Below are positions 8,365 through 16,719 of a stretch of DNA of 52,755 bases, one piece after another. Source of the DNA: Candidatus Undinarchaeales archaeon (lineage in GTDB: Archaea > SpSt-1190 > JASMDC01); assembly GCA_030753015.1 (NCBI GenBank), contig JASMDC010000024.1, positions 1 to 52,755 of the forward strand, in the 5' to 3' direction. The first letter of the stretch is position 1. Every line of letters starts with the position of its first letter. The position numbers and the translations under genes were made by a program. The notes beneath the pieces were generated by a model, which saw only the letters and a list, made by a program, of their open reading frames with translations, did not search any database and had not been told where the DNA came from.

Positions 8365-9570
8365 ATGGTCGACTGGAACACGATACGCGAGGACTTCCCA
8401 ATACTAAAGGAGGTCGTATACCTCGACAGCGCTGCAACTTGCCTCACCCCCATCCCCGTGCTGGATGCCGTGAGGGAGTATTACATCCGTTACCGGGCCA
8501 ACGTCCATCGTGGCGCCCACCGCCTCTCGGTGAAAGCGAGTGATAAGTACGACGAGGCCCGCGCGAGGGTCGCCCGGTTCATCGGGGCCGACGACCCGGT
8601 CGAGATCATCTTCACCAAGAACACCACCGATGGCCTGAACATGGCCGCCAACGGGCTGCGCCTGCGCTCTGGCGACAAGGTCGTCCTTACGTCCCTGGAG
8701 CACCACTCCAACCTCATGCCCTGGCAAGTTCTCCATCACCGCCACAATGTGGACCTGGCGTTCCTCGAGACTGATGAACAGGGCAGCTTCGACCTGGAAA
8801 AGGCAGCTGAGGTCATCGACGAAAAGACCGCGGTAGTGAGCATCGCCCACGGATCCAACGTGCTCGGGAGCATTTGCCCGGTCAATGAGATCGCCAAGCT
8901 CGCTCACGACGCGGGCGCTCTGGTGTGCGTCGATGCCGCCCAGACCGTAGGCCACTTGCCAGTCGACGTCGACGAGCTAGGTGTGGACATCATGTCGTTC
9001 TCGGGTCACAAGGGCCCACTGGGACCCACTGGGATCGGCGTGCTCTATGTGAGGGGCGAGCACCTGGAGAAGCTCAATCCCGTCGCGCTCGGTGGCGGAA
9101 CTGTCAAGGACGTGGAGTCCGGGGGTTTCACGCTTCTGGGGCCGCCCGACAGGTTCGAAGCAGGGACGCCCAATATCGGTGGTGCCATCGGGCTCGGAGC
9201 AGCCGTCGAGTACGTCTCACGTATTGGGATCCAGAACATCGAACAACGGGAACGCAATCTCCTAACGACCATGCTCAATGGCCTCCTCGACATCGACAAT
9301 CTCATCGTGTACGGGCCGAAGGATCTCGAGCTCAAGACCGGGGTCATGTCCTTCAACGTGAAGGGCATCAATCCTCACGACGTCGCGATCATTCTCGACG
9401 AGATGGACGCCATCGCCGTTCGTTCTGGCCACCACTGCGCAATACCGCTGGTGAAGCGTCTGGGAGCGCCCGACGGCACGGTGCGTGCGTCGCTCGGATG
9501 CTACAATAACGAGGAGGACGTAGACACCTTCCTCTCACGTGTCGCGGATGTAGCGCAGGGGCTGACATAA
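8365..9570 (+). CDS. sufS: Cysteine desulfurase, SufS/Csd type
   Basis: 401 residues. Group II desulfurase features include YLDSAATC, NTTDGLN, EHHSNLMPW, the PLP lysine in SGHKGPLGPTG (Lys216) and the catalytic Cys358 in RSGHHCAIP. SufS-type enzymes transfer persulfide to scaffold or acceptor proteins. No sufBCD/sufE/sufU gene is adjacent. Instead it is 14 nt upstream of a MOSC-domain gene, an arrangement like a split molybdenum-cofactor sulfurase. The start ATG 8365 follows AGGAGGTCGTGAG, a good ribosome-binding site. Confidence 0.92.
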   Translation: MVDWNTIREDFPILKEVVYLDSAATCLTPIPVLDAVREYYIRYRANVHRGAHRLSVKASDKYDEARARVARFIGADDPVEIIFTKNTTDGLNMAANGLRLRSGDKVVLTSLEHHSNLMPWQVLHHRHNVDLAFLETDEQGSFDLEKAAEVIDEKTAVVSIAHGSNVLGSICPVNEIAKLAHDAGALVCVDAAQTVGHLPVDVDELGVDIMSFSGHKGPLGPTGIGVLYVRGEHLEKLNPVALGGGTVKDVESGGFTLLGPPDRFEAGTPNIGGAIGLGAAVEYVSRIGIQNIEQRERNLLTTMLNGLLDIDNLIVYGPKDLELKTGVMSFNVKGINPHDVAIILDEMDAIAVRSGHHCAIPLVKRLGAPDGTVRASLGCYNNEEDVDTFLSRVADVAQGLT

Positions 9571-9584
9571 GGAGGTGCGTATCT

Positions 9585-10031
9585 ATGGAAACAGCGAAGG
9601 GAACAGTGGTCTCGGTCAACACGAGCTCAGAGAAGGGCGTCCCCAAGGTACCGCAGGACAAGATATCCCTTCTTGAGGAGCACGGTGTGGAGGGCGATGC
9701 CCACGCATCGTCGACATGGCACCGCCAGGTGAGCCTGTTGTCCATGGCATCCATCGAGCGGATGCGGGAACAGGGAGTCAAGGTCGCTCCCGGGGACCTT
9801 GCAGAGAACATCACCATCGAGGGCATCGACGTGCACAACCTCCCCATAGGCACAAGGCTCCGGGTCGGTCGGGACGTTCTGCTCGAAATCTCCCAGATCG
9901 GAAAGGAGTGCCACACCGGATGCGCCATTCAGAAGCGGACGGGGAAGTGCATCATGCCCACCGAAGGCGTGTTCGCCCGTGTGATCGCTGGCGGTACTGC
10001 CAGGGCCGGGGACACGGTTACGCTCGCCTAG
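9585..10031 (+). CDS. MOSC domain protein
   Basis: 148 residues, a single stand-alone MOSC domain with HGVEGDAHAS, GDLAENITIEG, IGKECHTGCAI and the conserved region around KCIMPTEGVFARVIAGG. MOSC domains are predicted to carry sulfur as persulfide to molybdenum or other metal-sulfur sites. The gene begins 14 nt after sufS and has GGAGGTG upstream of ATG 9585. With XdhC nearby it supports a role in molybdenum-cofactor sulfuration. Several conserved cysteines (within ECHTGC and GKC) are candidate persulfide carriers. Confidence 0.9.
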   Translation: METAKGTVVSVNTSSEKGVPKVPQDKISLLEEHGVEGDAHASSTWHRQVSLLSMASIERMREQGVKVAPGDLAENITIEGIDVHNLPIGTRLRVGRDVLLEISQIGKECHTGCAIQKRTGKCIMPTEGVFARVIAGGTARAGDTVTLA

Positions 10032-10037
10032 GCAAGC

Positions 10038-11411
10038 TCACTCCGGATCGGAGCAGCAGCGGAAGCCAGCATACGGCTCGGCCTCCGTCGGCTGGCGATG
10101 GAGATGTAGGGTGAAGCATCCCGCCCACGGTGACATACTCTCCGATTGTGTATGGATGCCGCCTCGGAGGAAGGGTGTGCCGATAATCGTGAGGGCATGA
10201 TGTCGGTGGAAGCCATCCTGGCCGTACTTATCCTCGTCCTCACCGAGGATGGAAGCGATGGAGTTACCCACGTTCTCGCCCCACTCATCACTGGGTACTT
10301 GTGCGTCCGTCCATTCCAACACGTTGCCGATCATGTCGTACACACCCTCGGCCGACCGGCATTTGGGATTCGTACCACCAGGGCAGTTCCGTTCAGGGCA
10401 CCATAACATCCGCTCCCCACCGATGTGACATTCCGGGAATGGGCACTTATCATTAGTGTTGCAGCCGAAGGTCTCGTTGTCCTCCTCCTCAGTGAGATAG
10501 TACCTATCCCCACCCAGGTTGCATGCTGACATCCACTCGAAGTCCTTGCACAACCGCTTGCCTGCAGTCTCGCACGCCTCCTTTGCCTCGTAGAAGGTTA
10601 TGTTGATCCAAGGCCGAACCCCCTCTTTGGACTCGGCAGCGCCATCCTCACCCTTCGATGTCTCGTACTTGTCGATGCAGTATCCGCCGCATTGCCGGAT
10701 GAAGGCCATGCCCTCAGAACACGTACCTTCCTCCACTAGTGGTTCGGCGCATACGGGGTCCAGGGCGGTCGCGAAATCGGGGTACGTTTCCATCTGCTCC
10801 CGGGAGAGCGGCGGATTTGGCGACGTGCGCTCGGATTGCGAGGTGTCGGTGGGCGAGGATTGTGCCGTTGGAGTAGGCGGCTCATCCGTCGGGACTGGCG
10901 GCTCATCTGTCGGGACTGGCGGCTCATCTGTCGGGACTGGCGGCTCATCCGTCGGGATTGGTGGGATCGACTTGGTCTGACGCTCGTCTACGTACACCGC
11001 GCCGTCCTTGATGACTATGGGGATGATCCTGAGCGGAGACTCATCGGAATCCTGGAGCACCGCGCCGGTCTTGGGATCGAACGTGGCCTCGTTCCCCTGG
11101 CAGTTTAGTGTGTCGCCCTCCAGCAGTACGAATCCTCCCTTACCGCAGGTGTTGATATAGGCTTTCAGCTTGCCGTCAGTGTTGACGAGGATGGCCGCGA
11201 TCGATTCCCTGAACACGAAGTGGTACTCCGAGCCCGGCGGCAGGTCGGCCATTTTGAGAATGAGCCCGTCCGATCCGATTGGATTCGCTTGAGGCCCTTG
11301 TGGCAGGCGTACTTCTGTGCAGCCCGCGAGAATGACGAGAATCCCGATGAGAATCAGAGCCCTCACCCTAATCCCAATGGAGGAATCTTTCAACTCTTTG
11401 CCCGTTTTCAT
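10038..11411 (-). CDS. Lipoprotein with DUF2318-like and formylglycine-generating-enzyme-like domains
   Basis: 457 residues. Residues 1-30 are a lipoprotein signal ending in ILAGC. Residues about 60-145 resemble a reduced DUF2318/Rieske-like domain (NTCGKGG, LNCQGNE). A Pro/Thr/Asp/Glu linker built from four PTDEPPV repeats follows, then a Cys-rich C-terminal FGE/SUMF1-type fold (about 215-455) with GGYCIDKYETS, LCKDFEWM, GNVLEWTD, FLRGG and YAGFRCC endings. FGE domains oxidise a sulfatase cysteine or, in many homologs, have other roles; no sulfatase is in the window. It sits tail-to-tail with MOSC (6 nt apart). Confidence 0.8.
   Translation of the reverse strand: MKTGKELKDSSIGIRVRALILIGILVILAGCTEVRLPQGPQANPIGSDGLILKMADLPPGSEYHFVFRESIAAILVNTDGKLKAYINTCGKGGFVLLEGDTLNCQGNEATFDPKTGAVLQDSDESPLRIIPIVIKDGAVYVDERQTKSIPPIPTDEPPVPTDEPPVPTDEPPVPTDEPPTPTAQSSPTDTSQSERTSPNPPLSREQMETYPDFATALDPVCAEPLVEEGTCSEGMAFIRQCGGYCIDKYETSKGEDGAAESKEGVRPWINITFYEAKEACETAGKRLCKDFEWMSACNLGGDRYYLTEEEDNETFGCNTNDKCPFPECHIGGERMLWCPERNCPGGTNPKCRSAEGVYDMIGNVLEWTDAQVPSDEWGENVGNSIASILGEDEDKYGQDGFHRHHALTIIGTPFLRGGIHTQSESMSPWAGCFTLHLHRQPTEAEPYAGFRCCSDPE
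10877..10960. repeat. Four tandem 21-bp repeats encoding PTDEPPV
   Basis: Four nearly identical 21-bp units lie inside the lipoprotein gene, in frame, coding the heptad PTDEPPV. They form an extended linker between two domains. Units differ by one or two silent changes, which suggests recent slippage with coding constraint. Confidence 0.85.
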
Positions 11412-11460
11412 ATTTGTTCCACACCAGGGGGGTTTTCGGACGGATGCTCTCGCAAGAAGC

Positions 11461-11476
11461 TATAACTATTGTTATA
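11461..11476 (-). promoter_or_regulatory. Dyad TATA/operator of the FGE lipoprotein gene
   Basis: Perfect inverted repeat TATAAC-4-GTTATA lies about 50 nt before the ATG at 11411. It can serve as a TATA element or as a repressor site overlapping one. Confidence 0.4.
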
Positions 11477-11666
11477 CTTTGACGTTAATATAATTTCCGT
11501 TACTGGATCGGATGCCGGAGGGAGGGCGTCCCGGTGGGACAGTAGCTACTGATAGCATGGAGGAAGTAGGCCTCTGAGATCACCTCCTTGACTTCATCTT
11601 CCTGGCGGTAGGATCAGGTCAAGCCTATCTTCTTCATCGGCCCGGAACGGATGTGACCCGCCGACG

Positions 11667-11936
11667 TTATAAATCCTTCCCCTGGGGTTCCTTACCCTCA
11701 CGCTTTTCCTTGATGGCCTTGTCGAGGAAGAGGCGGGCGGCGACTATGTGGTAACACTCGCTCTGGGTGAGCGTGTTGTATCGGCATGTGCACGACCATC
11801 GGCGCTTCCGTCGGTGGTACACCACCTGATACTCCTTCACGTCTAGATGGACGCGTTCTGGACCGGTCGATTGGAGGCTCACACGCCCGTCCCTGACGAG
11901 AGCGGCTGCCTTGTGCCGTCTGGCAACGGAACCCAC
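11667..11936 (-). CDS. Small SWIM zinc-finger protein
   Basis: 89 residues with the SWIM pattern CxCx(n)CxH, seen as SCTCRYNTLTQSECYHI (about 48-64), preceded by YQVVYHRRKRRW and followed by a Lys/Glu-rich tail. SWIM domains bind zinc and mediate DNA or protein contacts, often in recombination-related proteins. Short archaeal SWIM proteins like this have no settled function. It is divergent from ileS and shares its promoter region; the ATG is about 28 nt from the TATA box at 11961-11970, which suggests a leaderless mRNA. Confidence 0.8.
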   Translation of the reverse strand: MGSVARRHKAAALVRDGRVSLQSTGPERVHLDVKEYQVVYHRRKRRWSCTCRYNTLTQSECYHIVAARLFLDKAIKEKREGKEPQGKDL

Positions 11937-11960
11937 GGTCTGGGAAGGCCACGGATAACC

Positions 11961-11970
11961 TTTATAATTA
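11961..11970. promoter_or_regulatory. Shared divergent TATA box (SWIM gene / ileS)
   Basis: TTTATAATTA in the 80-nt gap between divergent genes. It fits a leaderless start for the SWIM gene and a leader of about 30 nt for ileS. Confidence 0.55.
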
Positions 11971-12016
11971 TGGTCAGTTTTGCGCCCACCGCCCCTCGCT
12001 CCATAGGGGGGGGTAC

Positions 12017-15000
12017 GTGATGCTCATGACAGCCAAAGCCCAGGTCCGACCGTACAATCCCCATACCGTGGAGGAGGATGTCATCCAGTTCTGGAAGGAG
12101 AACGACACCTTCACCAAGGTCAGGGAGCGGGTGAAGGATGGCAAGCCATTCTACTTCCTCGACGGCCCACCCTTCCCCTCGGGCGAGACACACCCGGGAA
12201 CGGCGGCAAACAAGGTCTCAAAGGACTTCCTCATCCGCTACAAGCGGATGCGCGGCTTCAACGTACGCGACCAGCCCGGCTGGGACATGCACGGCCTTCC
12301 CATCGAGCAGAAGACCGAGCTGCAGCTCGGGCTCAAGGACAAGCGTGACATCATCGACAAGGTGGGCATCGACAAGTTCATCGACGAGTGCAAGAAGTTC
12401 GCCCTGCGCCACATGGGCGCCATGGAGCGCGACTTCATGCGCCTGGGCGTCTGGATGACCTGGGAGAACGCCTACCGAACCATCACCCCTGAGTACATGG
12501 AGTCGGTATGGTACGCCCTGAAGTGCGTGCACGAGCGCGAGCTCCTCTACCGAGGGAAGAAGGCCCTGTCCTGGTGCCCACGGTGCGCCACCATCCTTGC
12601 CAAGAACGAGCTGGAGTACAGAACGGTGGAGGACGACTCCATATTCGTCAAGATGCCGGTGGAGGGCAAGGATAAGGAGTTCCTCATCATCTGGACCACC
12701 ACACCGTGGACCATCCCCTTCAATATGGCCATCATGGCCAATCCCGACCTCGACTACCTCCGGTTCAAGGTGGAGGACGAGGTGTGGATCATGGCCAAGC
12801 GCCTGACGGGTATATTCATGGGCTCCATCGTGGAGAAGAAGTACGAGCCGATCGAGACCATCAAGGGATCCGAGCTCGTGGGCATGAAGTACCGCCATCC
12901 ATTCTACGAGGAGATGCCCTACCACCAGCAGGAGAAGAACGCCTACATGGTGGTCCCGTCCACACAGTTCGTGTCCGCCTCCGCCGGATCCGGCCTTGTG
13001 CACTGCGCTCCCGGGTGTGGTCCCGAGGACTTCCAGATCGGTCTAGATATGGGCATCCCCATCTTCAACGAGGTCGACGAGAACGGCTATCTCGCAGGCG
13101 AGAGCGGCGAGTTCGTCGGGCTCAAGGCCAAGGACGACGACCAGCAGTTCGTTGACAAGCTCAAGGAGAAGGGCTACCTGCTCGCCGGCACGCCGGTGGA
13201 GCACGAGTACGCTCATTGCTGGCGCTGTGACTCGCCCATCATCTACCGGGCAACTGACCAGTGGTTCATCGCTGTATCCAAGATCCGCGAGGAGATCCTC
13301 GAGGAGATCAAGCAGCTGTACACCGTCCCCGCCGAGGCCAAGGAGATCTTCCTGGAGTGGATCGGTAACTTTTCGGACTGGTGCATCACTCTCCAGCGGT
13401 TCTGGAACATCCCGGCGCCCATCTGGGTGTGCGACCAGTGCGACAACTACGAGATCTTCGGCAGGATCAAGGAGCTGGAAGAGCGGTCGGGTGTGAAGCT
13501 CGACGACATCCACCGGCCGAAGGTGGACCCGCTCACCTGGAAATGCTCGTGTGGTGGCACCATGAGCCGCATCCCCGACGTGCTCACTGGATGGCTGGAC
13601 TCGGGAGCGGCGCCGTGGGCCTCGCTCGCGTACCCCCAGCGCCAGGACCTCTTCGACCAGTACTTCCCTGCTGACTTCGTCATGGAGGGACGCGACCAGA
13701 TCCGCGCGTGGTTCTCTGCCATGATGAACTTCTCCATGGCCGCGTTCGGACGCAGGCCGTATAACGCTGTTTACTGGCACGGGTTCTTCAACGACCAGGA
13801 TGGCCGCAAGATGTCCAAGAGCAAGGGCAACTTCATAGCTGTCCAGGAGATCGCCAAGAAGATGGGCGGGGATCCCGTCCGCATGAAGTTCATCGAGTGG
13901 ATCGCTCCTGGCCAGGACGTGCGGTTCAATATGCGCGACATCGAAGAGAACGCCAAGGCGCTCAACGTGCTCTGGAACATGCACAACCTCATCGTCCGCT
14001 CGGCGCGTGCCGCGGGGATCGATCCCACGAAGGCGACGTTCAAGGACGAGGACTTGGACTTCACCGACCGCTGGCTGTTGTCGGTGTACAGCTCGCTCGC
14101 CGATACGGTGACCGAGAAGTTCGATAGCTTCCATCTCTCGGACATCCCAACGCTCTTGCGCCACTTCTGGCGCGAGGACCTCTCACGCTGGTACGTGCAG
14201 AACAAGCGGCCCCAGATAGCCGCTGGCGACGAGACAACCCTGGCGGTGCTCTCGCACGTCTACCTGGGCTTGCTCCGTTTGGTGAGCCCCATGGTGCCCA
14301 TGACCGCAGAGGCGATCTACCAGGATCTGCGCAAGGAGTACGGCCTCAAGGAAGAAACGATCCACCTCCAGGAGTGGATCGAGGCCGATACATCGCGCAT
14401 CGACAAGGACATTGAGCGCGACATGGAGATCCTCCGCGACGTGACAACCAACGTGCTGGCTGCCCGCGAGAAGGTGAACCGCGGCGTCCGCTGGCCCCTG
14501 CGGAACGTGGACGTCATCACCCGGGACAAGCGTGTGATCTCCACCCTGGCCAAGCAAGGCGAGCTCGTCAAGCGCCTCACCAATGCCTGGGAGCTTGTGG
14601 TCAAGCAGCACGAGGAGAGCCTCACTCATGTGGTGAAGCCCGACTTCTCACGCATCGGCCCCAAGCACAAGGGCCTGGCCGGCGCCATCACCAAGGCCAT
14701 CCAGGCCGCGGATTCCGAGAAGGTCGTCGAGTCACTGGACCGTACCGGGACCTTTACCATCACCGCCGACGACCACGAGATCGTCATCGAGCGGGACGAA
14801 GTGTTCATCGAGGAGACCGTCCCGGATACGATCTACTCCATCCCCGGAACCCGGTTCTCAATCTACGTGGACCTGGAGGAGAACGAGGACATGCTCTCGG
14901 CGGGCCTTGCGCGCGAGGTCGTCCGCCACGTGCAGTCGCTGCGGAAGAAGGCCGAGCTCGTGCGGACCGACCGCATCAAGGTCACCATCGCTAAGAATGT

Positions 15001-15148
15001 CTCCGAAAAGCTCGAGCCCCACACGGACGAGATCACGTCAACCGTGGGCGCCGATGAGCTGGTGTTCGGTACGGTCGATGGACGGGAGTTCACGACTACA
15101 TTCACGTCCCGCGAGACGAAGGTCACCGTGGGGTTCGACAAGGCGTAG
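12017..15148 (+). CDS. ileS: Isoleucyl-tRNA synthetase
   Basis: 1043 residues, the normal size for the archaeal/eukaryal-type enzyme. It charges tRNA-Ile. DGPPFPSGETHPGTA carries the HIGH-equivalent motif, GWDMHGLPIE follows, the CP1 editing insertion contains IWTTTPWTIPFN, CWRC and CDQC metal ligands are present, and the KMSKS loop is DGRKMSKSKGN. The C-terminal anticodon-binding region is complete. The start is among ATG 12017, 12020 or 12029 (MMLMTAK). Convergent with the next gene, 17 nt between stops. Confidence 0.95.
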   Translation: MMLMTAKAQVRPYNPHTVEEDVIQFWKENDTFTKVRERVKDGKPFYFLDGPPFPSGETHPGTAANKVSKDFLIRYKRMRGFNVRDQPGWDMHGLPIEQKTELQLGLKDKRDIIDKVGIDKFIDECKKFALRHMGAMERDFMRLGVWMTWENAYRTITPEYMESVWYALKCVHERELLYRGKKALSWCPRCATILAKNELEYRTVEDDSIFVKMPVEGKDKEFLIIWTTTPWTIPFNMAIMANPDLDYLRFKVEDEVWIMAKRLTGIFMGSIVEKKYEPIETIKGSELVGMKYRHPFYEEMPYHQQEKNAYMVVPSTQFVSASAGSGLVHCAPGCGPEDFQIGLDMGIPIFNEVDENGYLAGESGEFVGLKAKDDDQQFVDKLKEKGYLLAGTPVEHEYAHCWRCDSPIIYRATDQWFIAVSKIREEILEEIKQLYTVPAEAKEIFLEWIGNFSDWCITLQRFWNIPAPIWVCDQCDNYEIFGRIKELEERSGVKLDDIHRPKVDPLTWKCSCGGTMSRIPDVLTGWLDSGAAPWASLAYPQRQDLFDQYFPADFVMEGRDQIRAWFSAMMNFSMAAFGRRPYNAVYWHGFFNDQDGRKMSKSKGNFIAVQEIAKKMGGDPVRMKFIEWIAPGQDVRFNMRDIEENAKALNVLWNMHNLIVRSARAAGIDPTKATFKDEDLDFTDRWLLSVYSSLADTVTEKFDSFHLSDIPTLLRHFWREDLSRWYVQNKRPQIAAGDETTLAVLSHVYLGLLRLVSPMVPMTAEAIYQDLRKEYGLKEETIHLQEWIEADTSRIDKDIERDMEILRDVTTNVLAAREKVNRGVRWPLRNVDVITRDKRVISTLAKQGELVKRLTNAWELVVKQHEESLTHVVKPDFSRIGPKHKGLAGAITKAIQAADSEKVVESLDRTGTFTITADDHEIVIERDEVFIEETVPDTIYSIPGTRFSIYVDLEENEDMLSAGLAREVVRHVQSLRKKAELVRTDRIKVTIAKNVSEKLEPHTDEITSTVGADELVFGTVDGREFTTTFTSRETKVTVGFDKA

Positions 15149-15165
15149 GGTTTACCACCGGGCCC

Positions 15166-16593
15166 TCAGAGGTTCCCACCGCAGTGAGGGCACCGTGCCA
15201 TCTTGGTGATGAACATGGACCCGCAGTACGGGCACACGCTCCCCCCCTGAGGTGCTGCAACCTGCGGTTCTGTCGGTTGGGTGGGGTAATAGGCCGATGA
15301 GCTGTTGTAGCTCTGGTCCCAGTAGCCGCTGTAATCCGCGTCCTGGTAAGCTGACTGCGGTGCTGCGTTCCAGGCGGCTGGCGCGGCGGGAGGCTGCTGC
15401 TGGGCGGCGTTCCAGCCCTCCGCGGCCACCGGGGCCTGCTGTTGGACCAGCGCGGGTTGGGTACTGCGCCGCCTGCCGAAGAATGCTGCTAGCGCGCCTA
15501 TCCCCGCCATGACGAGAATACCCACCTCGATGATCTCCTTGTAGCGGATGATCGTGTCAATAAAACCACGGGGCTCGGCGGTCACGGGCTCGCCCTCGGG
15601 GCCAACACAGTAGAAGCGCTCGGTGTCGCAGCTGTCCTCTTCCGTGCAGTGGGCATCACTCGTGCAGCAGACATAGCCCCCCATGCAGCAAACAGTGTTA
15701 CAGTTGCCAGTGGCGCACTCTGTGTCTGAGCTGCAGAGCTTGCCCACGACCTTCTTGACCGAGCCCAGCGCCCTCTCAACCCGTATCCGCGCGTCGAAGG
15801 CGAGTCGGTAGGCCTGTACTACGTTCTCTGCCACAAGCTCCCTTTCGGCTTCGGCGACGACGGCCTCGATGACCCTGTCGGTCTCGTTGCGGATGTGGGC
15901 CACGAAGAAGCCGTTGTGCTGCGCGACGATGCGGGCCAGATGGTCCAGCTCCTTGAAGTCGGCGAACATGGCCGGCTCATAGATGAGGCCCGTGGAGAAT
16001 CCGAAGGCGCCCTCATGCATGGCACGCTTGACCACTTCTCCCATCTGAAGACGGTCGCGGATGTTGGCCTCCCGGTCCGTGGGGCCCATGACGTACTCGC
16101 GTACCGTGCAGTGGCCCACGAGGAAGGCCATGTTCACTGCGAGCCGCCCCTCGGCCTTGGCGAGGTAGTCGGACACCTGCTCCCAGTCCCAGGGATCGTC
16201 GATGACACCGCACAGCCCTGACATCTTGGTGGCCAGGTCCACCCGGGCTACAGGGCGCACGGGGGCCAGGCTCAGCCCGTCCTGCCCCACCACCTGGAGG
16301 GTCACTCCCTGCTTGATCTTGGGAAGATCGCCCCGGTTTACGTGAGATGTCGGATCATCGGAGAATATCATGAGGTCCGAGTGGCTGTGCATGTCGACGA
16401 AGCCGGGGCTCGCGACGAGCTTGCCCTTGCAATGGAACTCGAGGACCGCCTTGGCCTGCTTCAGGTCGCCGATGAACGCCACGCGCTCGTTCAGGATGCC
16501 GATGTCCGAGACAAAGCGCTTCCTGCCCGTGCCGTCGATGACGACGGCGTTCTTGATGATGATGTCGTAATAGGCAGGGGCCGCGGGCTGCAT
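15166..16593 (-). CDS. Chimera: N-terminal half of D-aminoacylase-type amidohydrolase fused to Cys-rich module, membrane segment and zinc ribbon
   Basis: 475 residues from ATG 16593, which sits about 30 nt below a TATA box (16619-16628); an ATG at 16617 would overlap that box. Residues about 1-250 match N-acyl-D-amino-acid deacylases (VIDGTG, PGFVDMHSHSD, MHEGAFGFSTGLIYEP, HIRNE) but stop midway through the barrel, so the later metal and catalytic residues are missing. Then come a Cys-rich module (286-329, ATGNCNTVCC), a membrane helix (353-373), a Gln/Ala/Pro/Tyr-rich stretch and a CPYC...CPHC zinc ribbon. There is no signal peptide. It is unlikely to be an active deacylase. Confidence 0.75.
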   Translation of the reverse strand: MQPAAPAYYDIIIKNAVVIDGTGRKRFVSDIGILNERVAFIGDLKQAKAVLEFHCKGKLVASPGFVDMHSHSDLMIFSDDPTSHVNRGDLPKIKQGVTLQVVGQDGLSLAPVRPVARVDLATKMSGLCGVIDDPWDWEQVSDYLAKAEGRLAVNMAFLVGHCTVREYVMGPTDREANIRDRLQMGEVVKRAMHEGAFGFSTGLIYEPAMFADFKELDHLARIVAQHNGFFVAHIRNETDRVIEAVVAEAERELVAENVVQAYRLAFDARIRVERALGSVKKVVGKLCSSDTECATGNCNTVCCMGGYVCCTSDAHCTEEDSCDTERFYCVGPEGEPVTAEPRGFIDTIIRYKEIIEVGILVMAGIGALAAFFGRRRSTQPALVQQQAPVAAEGWNAAQQQPPAAPAAWNAAPQSAYQDADYSGYWDQSYNSSSAYYPTQPTEPQVAAPQGGSVCPYCGSMFITKMARCPHCGGNL

Positions 16594-16618
16594 GGGAATG
16601 TCCCCCGAAAGGACCAAG

Positions 16619-16628
16619 TAATAAAAAG
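16619..16628 (-). promoter_or_regulatory. TATA box of the chimeric amidohydrolase gene
   Basis: CTTTTTATTA on the minus strand, about 26 nt from ATG 16593. It decides the start by excluding the ATG at 16617. Confidence 0.5.
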
Positions 16629-16652
16629 TGCAACACCGTATTGCGTCTCTTA

Positions 16653-16685
16653 ATGTTACTACTACTAAATAGTAACATATATATA
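16653..16685 (+). promoter_or_regulatory. 9-bp inverted repeat abutting a TATA box
   Basis: ATGTTACTA at 16653-16661 and TAGTAACAT at 16670-16678 are perfect complements separated by 8 nt. The right arm runs directly into ATATATATA (16677-16685), the TATA element of the M28 peptidase gene. This is the geometry of an archaeal repressor or activator operator. Confidence 0.55.
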
Positions 16686-16719
16686 CCTGGAACGCTACAT
16701 AATAACGGGTAGCTTCTCT

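Noticed and set aside
10877..10960. 21-bp repeats as a CRISPR array
   Set aside because: The repeats are contiguous without spacers and encode an in-frame protein linker.
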